From Microglena sp. YARC (lineage: Eukaryota; Chlorophyta; Chlorophyceae; Chlamydomonadales; Chlamydomonadaceae): a DNA stretch of 64,000 nucleotides. The position numbers and the translations under genes were made by a program. The stretch's first letter is position 1. Every line of letters starts with the position of its first letter. The stretch lies in the NCBI GenBank assembly GCA_022414725.1, contig CM039465.1:16683597-16747596 (forward strand), written 5' to 3'. The notes beneath the pieces were generated by a model. The model was not told where the DNA came from, did no database searches, and saw only the letters and a list, made by a program, of their open reading frames with translations. Shown piece after piece: positions 52,565 through 62,961 of the stretch.

Positions 52565-53670
52565 AAGGGTGGGGGGTAACTGTTGTGGTTGTTGGTGGTG
52601 GTGGTTAGTTGTTGGTGGTGTGTGTGTGTGTGGGGGGGGGGGGGGGGCGGGGGGGGGGGTAACTGTTGTTGCTGTTGTGGTACTGCTGGTGAAGATGGGG
52701 GTGGGGTGGGTACTGTTGGTGAAGATGGGGGTGGAGGTGGGGGTGGTGTAACTGGTGGGGGTGGTGGTGGTGGTGGTGGTGGTACTGCTGGTGAAGATGG
52801 GGTGGTGGTGGTGTAACTGTTGGTGGTGGTGGTGGTACTGTTGGTGAAGATGGGGTGGTGTGGGGGTGGTGTAACTGTTGTTGGTGGGGTGGGGGTGGTA
52901 CTGTTGGTGAAGATGGGGGTGGAGGTGGGGGTGGTGTAACTGTTGTTGGTGGTGGGGGTTGCTGTACATCAGTCATGTAGCAGCTGTACACCTGGCAGGT
53001 ACCAGGTGTACATCAGGTAGGTAACAGTTGTACAACAGGCAGGTAACAGGTTTACACCAGTCATGTAGCAACTGTACACCTGGCAGGTACCAGGTGTACA
53101 TCAGGTATGAACTAGTTGTGCATCAGGCAGGTACCAGCTGTACATCAGGTAGGTAACAGTTGTACATCAGGCAGGTAACAGGTTTACATCAGTCATGTAC
53201 TCATGTAGCAACTGTACACCTGACAGGTACCAGGTGTACGTCAGGTAGGTACTAGTTGTGCACCAGGCATGTACCAGCTGTACATCAGGCAGGTAACAGT
53301 TGTACATCAGGCATGTAACAGGTTTACATTTAATCAGTCATGTAGCAGCTGTACACCGGGCAGGTACCAGCTGTACATCAGGTAGGTAACAGGTTTACAT
53401 CAGGCAGGTAACAGGTTTGCATCAGTCATGTAGCAACTGTAAACCTGGCAGGTACCAGGTGTACATCAGGTATGAACTAGTTGTGCATCAGGCAGGTACC
53501 AGCTGTACATCAGGTAGGTAACATTTGTACATCAGGCAGGTAAAGGTTTGCATCAGTCATGTAGCAACTGTACACCTGGCAGGTACCAGGTGTAAATCAG
53601 GTATGTACTAGTTGTGCATCAGGCAGGTACCAGCTGCACATCAGGTAGGTAACAGTTGTACATCAGGCAT
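52565..53670 (+). repeat. GTGGTGG minisatellite and ~22-bp CATCAGGTAGGTAACAG minisatellite
   Basis: 52570-52965 alternates GGTGGTGG runs with GGTGAAGATGGGGGTGG units. 52970-53670 is a 22-bp array (TACATCAGGCAGGTAACAG) with a ~180-bp higher-order period. Confidence 0.9.
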
Positions 53671-53689
53671 GCCACTCACCGACTAACCA

Positions 53690-53905
53690 ACCCACTCAAC
53701 CAACAACAAAAACCAACAAACCAGGCACTCACAACCAACTCACCAAGCCAAGCCAAGCCAAGCAAGCCAAGCCAAGCCAAGCAAGCCAAGGCAGGCCAGG
53801 CCGAGCCAAGCCAGGCCAAGCTTAGGCAAGCCAAGCCAAGGAACCAAGCCAGGCCAAGCCAAGGCAGGCCAGGCCGAGCCAAGCCAAGCCGAGCCAAGCT
53901 TATCA
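53690..53905. repeat. AAGCC pentanucleotide-type repeat
   Basis: CCAAGCCAAGC and GGCAGGCCAGGCCGAGCC words, with one ~60-bp internal duplication. Confidence 0.85.
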
Positions 53906-54369
53906 ATGCAATCCACCAATGTACTATGTATGGCTTCACCTGTCACGTCTCAATAGTGTGCCATAGGAGCTGTTAGTTTTTAAGCAATTGTCAGCCAGCC
54001 AAGTACTTGGGTGTGTCCCCCCTAGTCTTTGGTGTCCTAACATAATTCAATCCGTTGAATTTCGTTCTCTAGATTTTTTCGTGGGAGGGGGCGAAATCTC
54101 AAAGGACCAACCTAAAACAAACTGGAAATGACGATGCACGAGGAGCCTGCTGCAGATGTATCGCATGAATAAGGTGCTGGAAGATAAGGGCAGGCTGTGG
54201 ATAAAGAGATGGAGGTTTTTTGCATTTTTTTATTTGATTGTTACATTGTTTTTAAGCCGACTCTGGGCTGCTCACCGTTTTCCAATTCCCAAGCCCCTTT
54301 GTGCGATACGGCAACCAGGGAGCACACTAAAAATATTGGGCATTTATCAGACAGAAATTCCCGGGATAC

Positions 54370-54715
54370 GCCAGACTTGCTAGACTCCTTCTCGAATATT
54401 TACTAGACAGTACTTATCGTAGTATACTAGACAGAAGTCCCCGAAATTCACCAGACATAACATCCTGGCCTGACCCGCAGTAGACTAGACATAACTTCCT
54501 GGAATTGACCAGACGGGAAATCCTGACCTGGCCCATAGTACGGTATACTAGACATTGTAGACTGGACTTCCCGATCTGACCTGACCTGGCCCGTAGTATA
54601 TACTATGTAGATAGAACTTCCAGAAATATACCATACATAACTTCCTGACCTGACCAAACATAACACATCAGACAAACCAGACCCCTGACCAGAAAACCTG
54701 ACATCCCAGCACCTC
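54370..54715. repeat. Degenerate CTAGACAGAACTTCC repeat
   Basis: Diverged units around ACTAGACATAACTTCCTG and CCTGACCTGGCCC. No gene. Confidence 0.7.
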
Positions 54716-56025
54716 TCTTATGAGATAGATAAGAGTTTGCAGGCCAGGAGGTCAAGAAAGAGTGGGAGAAGGCGGGGAGATTGGATTGGAATGTTGTGCA
54801 TGGTTTTTCAGCAAATTTGAACTTGGTGACATGGCTAAAACAAACCCTGGACTACTGCTAACCGTCTTCTTCTTGCTCCAAGTCCCCCCGTGCGGTTGCT
54901 ATCACAGAAACCAGGGAGCGCTAAAAGCTGACAGATTAGACAGTTTGAAGACTTGTCCAGGTCCAGTCAGACTCCAGACTAGAGGTCGGGAGAGAGAAGT
55001 TAGGCAGGCAGAAAATGACGTCCCGAAAAAAAAACGCTTACTTTCTGGCGTCCCAAGAATATAGCCTCCCAGCTTCGATGGTGCCCAAAGATGATGCCCA
55101 GATGCCGCCCGCCGCTGGGCATGGCTGGCATGGGGGCCCCAAAATCGCGCCTGCGGCGCAAAAGGGCCCTGAAACTCAAGCGCGGGCGGATTTTCTCGCT
55201 CGGGCCCCGTAGGGCAACCCGAGCGAGAAATCCGCATCCCGCGCAGCGACAAAAAGACGTGGAATACCAAAATAAGAAGGATACACCCAAGGAGAGGCCC
55301 AGGCGTGCAGTAACGAGAGAGAAAATAGGAAAAGAGTGAGTCGGATTTACCACCCGAACGGCAAGAAAGAAGAGACTTGGTCAAATGGTGGACAGCAAGC
55401 GACCTCAGGTGGCGCGGCCTGAGAGGGCTACACAAAAACACTGCTGGCTCCTGTCACCGTCGTTCGACGACAGCCTTTCTAATGCCGGTATATCCCTCTG
55501 CGCCTCCTCCTTCACTCGTCTTCGTCTTCCATTCCCATTCGTAGGTTCGATCCAGGCAGCTTACTTACATGCAGCAGTCATACTTCTTCCAACCTCCTCC
55601 ACCTCCCTTGACAAATCCCAAATCCTCAGCAGCAATCCTCAATGGAAACTACATCAACCAAACCTGTATTGCCTCACTACTTCGCAAACTTCTACCATAC
55701 CTCATACACATACAGCTCTCCTGGGCCTGCTGCTAGGATGTGCTTGCTCGCAACAGATTCCGATGGTCAATTTTGTGCAAGCATTCTTCGCACTTCCGCT
55801 CTTGGGATGGAGAGCAAGCCCATCGGGGTGCATGCTGCCTATCCTAGAAACAGGAATAGATGCATGAATGCCTAGCTAGCAAGCTGCCTGAATGGCTAGC
55901 TCTGCTGCTCCCCATCAGCTGCGCCACCATGAGAGAGCTGAACGCATGCTCGGTGAGTGAAAAGGGGGCTGCATGGGCTGGACTGGCATAGGCAAAACTT
56001 CCAGACTGTACACACTTACACACAA
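54716..56025. other. Intergenic region without recognised gene
   Basis: I see no supportable coding gene. A 17-bp inverted repeat (GGATTTTCTCGCTCGGG with its complement) forms a hairpin at about 55187-55237. Confidence 0.5.
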
Positions 56026-56029
56026 ACAT

Positions 56030-57545
56030 ACAAACCTGATCCTCCTCGCCCTCTTCCCTCGGACACACATACACACACACGCACACACACACTGATCCCC
56101 TCGCCCTCTCCCCCAGACACACACCACACACACACACACTGATCCTCCTCGCCCTCTCCCCTCGGACACACACACATGCACACACACACACACTGATCCC
56201 CCCCGCCCTCTTCCCTCAGACACACACACGCACACACACCGATCCCCCTCGCCCTCTCCCCTCGGACACACACACACATGCACACACACACACTGATCCC
56301 CCTCGCCCTCTTTCCTCAGACACACACACACGCACACACACTGATCCTCCTTGCCCTCTCCCCTAGGACACACACACACACACACACTGATCCTCCTCGC
56401 CCACTCCCCTCAGACACACGCACACACACACACTGACCCCCCTCGCCCTCTCCCCTCAGGCACACACACACACTCACGCACACACATTGATCCTCCTTGC
56501 CCTCTCCCCTAGGACACACACCAAAACACACACACACACACACACTGATCCTCCTCGCCCTCTCCCCTAGGACACGCACGCACGCACACCCACCCACACA
56601 CACTGATCCTCCTTGCCCTCTCCCCTAGGACACACACAAACACAAACTGATCCTCCCCGCCCTCTCCCCTCGGACAGACACACACACACACTGATCCCCC
56701 TCGCCCTCTCCCCTAGGACACACACACACACACTGATCCTCCTTGCCCTCTCCCCTCGGACATACACACATGCACACACAGCTGATCCCCTCAGCCCTCT
56801 CCCCTCAGACACACACACACACGCACACACACTGATCCTCCTTGCCCTCTCCCCTTGGACACACACACACGCACACACACACACACCTGATCCTCCTCGC
56901 CCTCTCCCCTCGGACACACACACGCACACACACACTGACCCCCCTCGCCCTCTCCCCTCAGGCACACACACACACTCACGCACACACACTGATCCTCCTT
57001 GCCCTCTCCCCTAGGACACACACACACACACACACTGATCCTCCTCGCCCACTCCCCTCGGACACACACGCACGCACACACACACACACACGCACACACA
57101 CACTGATCCCCCTTGCCCTCTCCCCTAGGATACACACACACACACTGATCCCCCTCGCCCTCTCCCCTAGGACACACACACAAACACTGATCCTCCTCGC
57201 CCTCTCCCCTCGGACACACACACACGCACACACACTAATCCCCCTCGCCCTCGCCCCTCAGACACACACACACACTGATCCTCCTTGCCCTCTCCCCTAG
57301 GACACACACACACACACACGCACACACACACCTGATCCTCCTCGCCCTCTCCCCTCGGACACACACACACACTGATCCCCCTCGCCCTCTCCCCTCAGAC
57401 ACACTGATCCTCCTTGCCACTCTCCCCTACGACACACACACCTGATTCCTCCTCGCCTCTCCCTCGGACACACACACACACCCTGATCCTCCTCGCTCTC
57501 TCCCCTCGGACACACACACACACCCTGATCCTCCTCGCCCTCTCC
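56030..57545. repeat. ~45-bp CCTCGCCCTCTCCCCTCGGACACAC minisatellite
   Basis: About thirty units of TGATCCTCCTCGCCCTCTCC followed by CTCGGACAC and a variable (CA)n. It is non-coding. Confidence 0.92.
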
Positions 57546-58273
57546 ATCGGATCCATCGCATCAGTATAGAAAAGGGCTATTGTTATATATTTTATCCGCG
57601 AAGCAAATCCGACTACCGGTATAAGGTATTTTTTATTTCAAAGTAATGTGTCTTGTGCAGCCTATGGACTGATTTTCTCCTGGCAGTCAGTATGTATCCC
57701 TCACATGCTGCGTTTCACGAGGTGACTATGTATTGTCTCCTGCTGATTCGCTCCCCCTTTTCAGGCTTAACTCCAATTCAGGAGGACTCCCGTTGTTTTG
57801 ACACTCAGGATCAGCACACTGCTTTACATACCGTATTGGCAGATTCGCCTTTTTACTTGAGTTGGCATGGTTACGAAACCTACAGAGAAGCCAGCAAAGA
57901 AAGTCTGCTGCACCTTTCCATGTATACAATTCGCACAGGTGGCGCAACCTTCATTCCACTGCATCCATTATATATGCTTAGATGAACTTTGAGTAACTTA
58001 ACCTCATAACTCCACACTTAGGTGCAATGATCCATCACGAATGGTTGAATGTACAGGTCTCACACATGAACATCACATCACACTTTCCGCGCCGAAGATT
58101 TACGAAAGCACTCATACCAACACGTCAAGCACAAAGGCGCTGTAGGTTATACACTCATGTAAAACAGACTACATTACCCAGTGGTCCAAGGCTGCCCTGG
58201 GACTAGAGCCCTTGTGTGCTAGTGCACGGCCAGTGCAGGCAAAAACAGAGGCAATCCTATATGAAGGTGAGGC
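57546..58273. other. Unassigned region downstream of the LPMO gene
   Basis: No gene recognised; this should hold the 3' UTR of the minus-strand LPMO gene. Confidence 0.45.
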
Positions 58274-58787
58274 TCAAGCCCAGCAGGTGCCGGATATACA
58301 ATTGCAGTTGTTATCACACTTGCATCCGCCGAGAGACTGCGAAAGGTTGCACTTGTCACAGTTGTTGCCGCCTGCACATGGGGAGCTCTTGCAAGTGCCG
58401 CACTTCGTCGTCGTCGTCGTAGATGATGGGGATGAGCTTCCGGCACACACGTTAGGGTTGCAGTGAGCAGCGGTGTTGCCACACCATCCACTCGTGCTGC
58501 AGCAGTAGCCTGACAGGCACTTGGCATTGCCAAAATTCGGTCCACACCTCCAGTCTGGTCGGTCAGAGGCAGGGCAAGAGCTACCAGTTGGAGTTCCAGA
58601 GCCACCACTTGGAGTTCCAGAGCTACCGCTTGGAGTTCCTGAACCTGTGATGCGGATGTCAGCACAGTCACGGAAAATCTCCTTCCTGGCTGCAGTGGTA
58701 CCGCAGCGATCCAAGCCGTTTGTTGCATACTTGCCACACTCTGCTGCACTGCATGTATCCACACATGAGTTGCCAGTGTGGTACTCC
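58274..58787 (-). CDS. LPMO last exon: AA15 C-terminus, CBM18 and Cys-rich tail
   Basis: It starts after CTGCTTGCAG, completing a split Met codon, with EYHTGNSCVDTC. It runs through CADIRI, the Gly/Ser/Thr/Pro linker with GTPSG repeats, the eight-Cys hevein domain, a Thr-run, and a tail with five CxC or CxxC pairs, ending at TGA. Confidence 0.85.
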
Positions 58788-60205
58788 CTGCAAGCAGATA
58801 AGCAGTGAGATGTAAATGTGTAGCAATGAAGTGAAGGGATCGCATGGTCATGACTAATGTGGATGGCAGGAAAGGTGTTCATATAAAATAGTGCCCATCA
58901 CTGGTAGAATAACAACGAGCATCTATAACGTGTGGTCGCTTTTAAAGGGTAAATCGCTAGTTAATTTACTGTTTGTTGCTGTAGTTGTTGTTATTAAGCA
59001 AAACAATGTATGATTGTCGTGGTTATTTTACCAGTGCATGCCCAGGCTGAGGTTGGGTCAATTGAATGACATCATATGCACATCAGCTTTGGCTAGCGTG
59101 ATCAGATTATGGACCTTACAACCTACCCTACTCATCCTCTGCACATCCTCTTTGGCTTGCACACTCAGATAGGTACCTTCCCACCTATCCTACTCATCCA
59201 CATATCATTGGACTGATCCTTGTGTTTCTGTTATTGTCCGAGAGGTAGCCATCTAGTGTTTGCCCAACCTCATAACACGGGGGGGGGGGGGGGGGGGGGC
59301 TGGGGGGCCCTCTAGTGTTTGCCCAACCTCTTAACACCAAAGATGAATCGAGACTACCAGGAGGGGCTGGATTAGCAAGCACTTGATACTCCCTATACTC
59401 CCATCAGGAGTATGCATCTGACCACACGTACCATCCCGGAGTCAGCCTCAAGTGATGGATGGTATCTGACTTCTGCTTTATCTGCTTGGCTGCCCCTGAA
59501 CTGGACTGTACATTAACGACCAGTATGCCCAGGAGTCCTACCCGGATACTCGCCAGTTTGCCCCCCCCCCATACATAGACTTACATCTGGAGCATGCATC
59601 CGCCGTCACATGTCACGCCTTGAGGCAGACGCCAAGACTAAGTGATTTGTGTAAAACTTGGATAAACAGATTTATCGTTGGTGTTTCCAGCTTCACGTCC
59701 GAACCAGTACTTTGTGATGCCTCTCTCAGCACTGCATGCAAGCACAAGAGCAGAAGTTAGCAGGGCAGGTAGTGATGGATGGGACAGTACCTGGTCTTCA
59801 TCCCAACACCTATTGGCACTGCTTGCTAGGCAGTAACAGAATGAGTCTATCAATCACAAGGCCGTGAGGGAGCAAACTCAGCTGGTCTTGTTGCACACAC
59901 ACTTTTCCAGAGGGTAACGATTGAGGCAGCCTTGATTCTCTGCACTCAACCAACCAAGAAGACCAGGGAGAGTGTCTCTCAATCAAGGCAGTGAAGGAGT
60001 AGTAGGCATACTAGATAGGCAGTGGGGCAACTACTTTTAGCAAGCATAGTCTGGTGTGTCACTCACCTGACAAGAGGGTATTGATCAAAGCAGCCCTGGG
60101 TGGCACCAGAGCGAGCTGTGGGACAAAGCTTGATCATCATGTAGCCACCATGCCAAGTATTCATCTTCTGGGTCACCTGGATCGTGTCTCCAGCACTGTA
60201 GACGA
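58274..60205 (-). CDS. AA15-like lytic polysaccharide monooxygenase with hevein-type chitin-binding domain; 5' incomplete, internal TAG
   Basis: Three minus-strand exons join in phase: 60205-60067, 59731-59585 and 58787-58274. The catalytic part shows GDTIQVTQKMNTWHGGYMM (the His of WHGG would be the second copper ligand), then LCPTA, LPQGVTCDGGCMLQ, EYHTGNSCVDTC and RKEIFRDCADIRI, all AA15-type signatures. A GSGTPSG linker follows, then a CBM18/hevein domain (CGPNFGNAKCLSGYCCSTSG WCG pattern) and a Cys-rich tail. Such secreted copper enzymes cut chitin or cellulose by oxidation. The first exon (signal peptide and N-terminal His) was not found, perhaps displaced by the LINE upstream. An in-frame TAG at 59640-59638 stops exon 3 unless a 30-nt intron ending there is spliced out. 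Confidence 0.78.
59413..59737 (-). repeat. Dispersed duplicate of 52251-52564
   Basis: Intron 3 and exon 3 of the LPMO gene, matching the block at 52251. A poly-G run of about 20 bases lies just upstream at 59280-59300. Confidence 0.85.
59585..59731 (-). CDS. LPMO exon with in-frame TAG
   Basis: 147 nt, acceptor CTTGCATGCAG, donor GTAAGT. It encodes AERGITKYWFGREAGN and, after the TAG at 59640-59638, SWRLPQGVTCDGGCMLQ in the same frame. Phases fit both neighbours. Alternatively GTTTAT...CACTTAG is a 30-nt intron, which would be unusually short. Confidence 0.65.
60067..60205 (-). CDS. LPMO exon (first one recognised)
   Basis: 139 nt between acceptor GTGCATGCAG and donor GTGAGT, encoding VYSAGDTIQVTQKMNTWHGG and on to CFDQYPLV. 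It begins after two bases of a split codon and ends with two bases of another. Confidence 0.8.
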
Positions 60206-60700
60206 CTGCATGCACAAGCAGGTAGGGAAGGTCAGTGGGCCGTCCGGGAGACACCGATGTGGCAAGTACCGCATGCATGTGGAAACAGGAAGGGCAGGAA
60301 AGATTAAACGGAAGGAGTCGTCGGAGAGGGCATCGCGAGATGAGTAAGCCAAGGATTGTTCAGGGGAGTTGGGCGCATTGGCAAGTATGAAAGCGAGCAG
60401 ACAGAGAATACACAGTATGCCAACATGGAGTGGCTAGGAGAGGCTGTCCGGAAGGACAGATTCGCCGAGCAGGTAAGGGAGGGACTAAGCTGGTATGCGA
60501 GAGAGCAAGAAAGTACCACTCAATTGCGGGAATGGGAAATAGTAGTACTCGGTGATCGAGGTTCTCGAGAGAAAAATATATGCTGACAGGTCACTTTTTC
60601 CGAAGCACATTTCGTAGGCGCTACTTCTCCTCCGCATAAGCGGAGACTGGAATCGGGATGCGACGACGCTAGGCTTTGCAATGATCATCAATTCGCGCAC
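60206..60700. other. Region between LPMO exon and LINE
   Basis: The missing LPMO first exon should be here or beyond. I could not identify a signal peptide or the N-terminal His. Confidence 0.4.
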
Positions 60701-60971
60701 TTTCCTTATTTGAGATGTCCACTCAAATCAGATTTGCCGAATTCTCTAACCCCTCTCTCCCCACCAATGATCAATAACAACTGCCGGCGACCAAGCATCC
60801 CGATTCCGGGCAAGAAGCACTTTGGAGAAGTCCAAGCGCAGATAGCCCGCAGGAGGGAGGTAGGGGAATGCGAAGCCTCCAACACCAGTGCTTGGAACCC
60901 TGTCCACAAACTCAATACCAAATCTGAGAAAGTGACAGATCACCCCAAAATTAAAATATCCTCACCTCTCA

Positions 60972-61976
60972 ATGGACAACCTGGACAACAAGATCCTACA
61001 GGCAGCTTTCGGGCAGAGAGCAAAAGCTATAAGGATCTACCTAGGACTCACGCTGAACCAAGTTCTGCCAAATGTAAAAATCATCTCAACCCTACTCAAT
61101 CAAAAAATATCTGGAACAAACAAGATAGACGAAATCCTCCTACTACGAACTCTGCCATTCACCTTATCATTGCCCTTCTTTTCGTCAACTGTTTTGAATA
61201 TCACCGCCGCTTCAACAGCCTCTCTCCGCACTCCCTTATCTTTCTTCGCACCTAACTCTCACTCAGCCACCAGCATGTATTCAATGGGAGCTCAACAAAA
61301 CAGGGTGCAACAAGGTAAGATCGATAGGAAATCGAACTGCCGCGAGAAACAAGCTGCTAATTACCGCCTCGCTTTCCCACCTTTTCACCACACCGCCGCA
61401 TACCTCTTTCCCTCGGCTACCACACCGCACTATCTTATAAACTGCAAACATTCCAACACTACACTCATTGGCCATCTTCGAAACCCCATATTCTCTAAGC
61501 CTCTCATGGCGACTAATACCGCCTCTCACGGCGTGTGTGCAAGTCCCGATGTGCCCCTCGTGGCATTGTCGTCTCTGACGATTAATACAGCCTCTCATGG
61601 CGTGGGTGCAAGTCCCGATGTGCCCCTCGTGGCATTGTCGTCTCCGACGATTAATACAGCCTCTCATGGCGTGGGTGCAAGTCCCGATGTGCCCCTCGTG
61701 GCATTGTCGTCTCTGACGATTAATACAACCTCCCTGATTGCTCTCCTCCTCCTGGCTACTTGTTGGATCATAGGGTGTACCAAGCACAGTACATCCACTA
61801 TTGATAAGTCAACCGTGAATAGCCTCCTTCTTTTTAATTCCCCTGCAAAGCAGAACTCTAGCTGTGAACCTAATAGGAAATTCTTCACTCAGGACTTTAG
61901 AACTTTGACCTATCCCACCTGGGAAACAACCCTAGGGGAGGCAGACCTACTCCCAGACTTCGTTCCACCTCTGTAA
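60972..61976 (+). CDS. LINE ORF1-like region
   Basis: Open for 334 codons, with no zinc knuckle or RRM that I can see. Residues from about 175 to 255 are three to four in-frame copies of a 23-residue unit (NTASHGVGASPDVPLVALSS). The start codon is uncertain because translation frames overlap upstream. Confidence 0.4.
   Translation: MDNLDNKILQAAFGQRAKAIRIYLGLTLNQVLPNVKIISTLLNQKISGTNKIDEILLLRTLPFTLSLPFFSSTVLNITAASTASLRTPLSFFAPNSHSATSMYSMGAQQNRVQQGKIDRKSNCREKQAANYRLAFPPFHHTAAYLFPSATTPHYLINCKHSNTTLIGHLRNPIFSKPLMATNTASHGVCASPDVPLVALSSLTINTASHGVGASPDVPLVALSSPTINTASHGVGASPDVPLVALSSLTINTTSLIALLLLATCWIIGCTKHSTSTIDKSTVNSLLLFNSPAKQNSSCEPNRKFFTQDFRTLTYPTWETTLGEADLLPDFVPPL
61500..61735 (+). repeat. 69-bp tandem repeat inside LINE ORF
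   Basis: Three full units and a partial one of CCTCTCATGGCGTGGGTGCA and GTGCCCCTCGTGGCATTG; 69 bp keeps the frame. Confidence 0.9.
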
Positions 61977-62929
61977 ACAGTTCTAGTTATTGGGAACCTC
62001 AAATATCCTCTCACTGTCAAATTCATTCTATTAACGCCTACCTCGGATACAAGGCCCTGAACTACAAAGATGTCCTACAGTTCTCCATAAACCTCAATAC
62101 ACACGTCACTAACTACACTCAACATGAATGGGATCTAGAACATTTCTATTTTAACAAACTAACCGGTAACTACACAATCCCTTTAGTCAACTACTATCTG
62201 GCTAAAAGGAAATCTTACTTAGGCTTTCTCACTGGCCACAGAAACTCACAAACATACATCCCATCCCATCCTCCCACCACTACACCAACAACTGAAGACA
62301 CATCTGAGAATTATTCTGCAGGAATTATGCCTGGCAGCACAAAACAGCAAATCCTTTCTCGACTTCCTCCTAGCTGCTCAAGGTTTATCCTCCACTACAA
62401 CTGTGGATATGGACATGCTAGCACCATTAAGCAAATAAATGGTAAGTGGTGGGACATGAACTCTGAACACAACGGCCCTAGTCTCCTCCACTCACAAGAC
62501 TGGATAAAACTCCAAGGGCACATCTACACTCTTACTAAAACACCAACCTCCTTCCTATCCTACCCCTTTCAACCAGAAATTAACCACACACTAGGCCACC
62601 CTATGAGGCAGAATGTTGACATGGTCTTCCCTACTAGTAGCACCACACCCACTCACAACCATCCTGACTCTCCCTACAGTATGGACCACATAAATTCCCC
62701 ATGGCCTGCAGAACTCACAGATCACAATTTACCAGATCATGACAACTCCTCAGATCTCACCTTCCCAGATCTCACTCTCCTATACTCCACTTTCTCAGAT
62801 CACAAAGACCCCATAGATCCTCCTTCTTTAAATCAAAAAGACCTCACAGAAACTATTTACCTAGTCTCTGAAGATGAGGAACCTCCCAGATCAAAACAAA
62901 AAACATCCTCTACAAAGAAAATCATTTAA
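61901..62929 (+). CDS. LINE-encoded Josephin-like cysteine protease region
   Basis: This frame is open from just after a TAG at 61898 to TAA at 62927-62929. Near the start is WEPQISSHCQIHSINAYLGY (Cys codon at 62015) and about 130 codons later ILHYNCGYGHASTIK, then NGKWWDMNSEHNGPSLL. A Cys followed by HSINA, a distant His and a WWDMNSE motif match the Cys-His-Asp/Asn order and spacing of Josephin-type ubiquitin proteases, in which the Cys-x-x-H-x-x-N helix and W-x-D/N-S loop are conserved. The C-terminal third is Pro/Asp/Ser-rich. Assignment is by motif only. Confidence 0.5.
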   Translation, partial: NFDLSHLGNNPRGGRPTPRLRSTSVNSSSYWEPQISSHCQIHSINAYLGYKALNYKDVLQFSINLNTHVTNYTQHEWDLEHFYFNKLTGNYTIPLVNYYLAKRKSYLGFLTGHRNSQTYIPSHPPTTTPTTEDTSENYSAGIMPGSTKQQILSRLPPSCSRFILHYNCGYGHASTIKQINGKWWDMNSEHNGPSLLHSQDWIKLQGHIYTLTKTPTSFLSYPFQPEINHTLGHPMRQNVDMVFPTSSTTPTHNHPDSPYSMDHINSPWPAELTDHNLPDHDNSSDLTFPDLTLLYSTFSDHKDPIDPPSLNQKDLTETIYLVSEDEEPPRSKQKTSSTKKII

Positions 62930-62961
62930 CTACAAAACGCTCACACTCCTGCACACATCAG

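Noticed and set aside
56030..57545. CRISPR-like array of ~45-bp repeats
   Set aside because: The spacers are CA runs of variable length, not unique sequences, and the genome is eukaryotic; this is a minisatellite.
58274..59640. Reassigned TAG (Gln) as an explanation for the in-frame TAG in the LPMO exon
   Set aside because: Katanin ends with TAG exactly at the conserved C-terminus, so TAG acts as a stop in this genome.
61281..61787. Minus-strand Cys/His/Gly-rich frame in the LINE
   Set aside because: Antisense of the 69-bp repeat in the LINE ORF; the plus strand carries the LINE domains.
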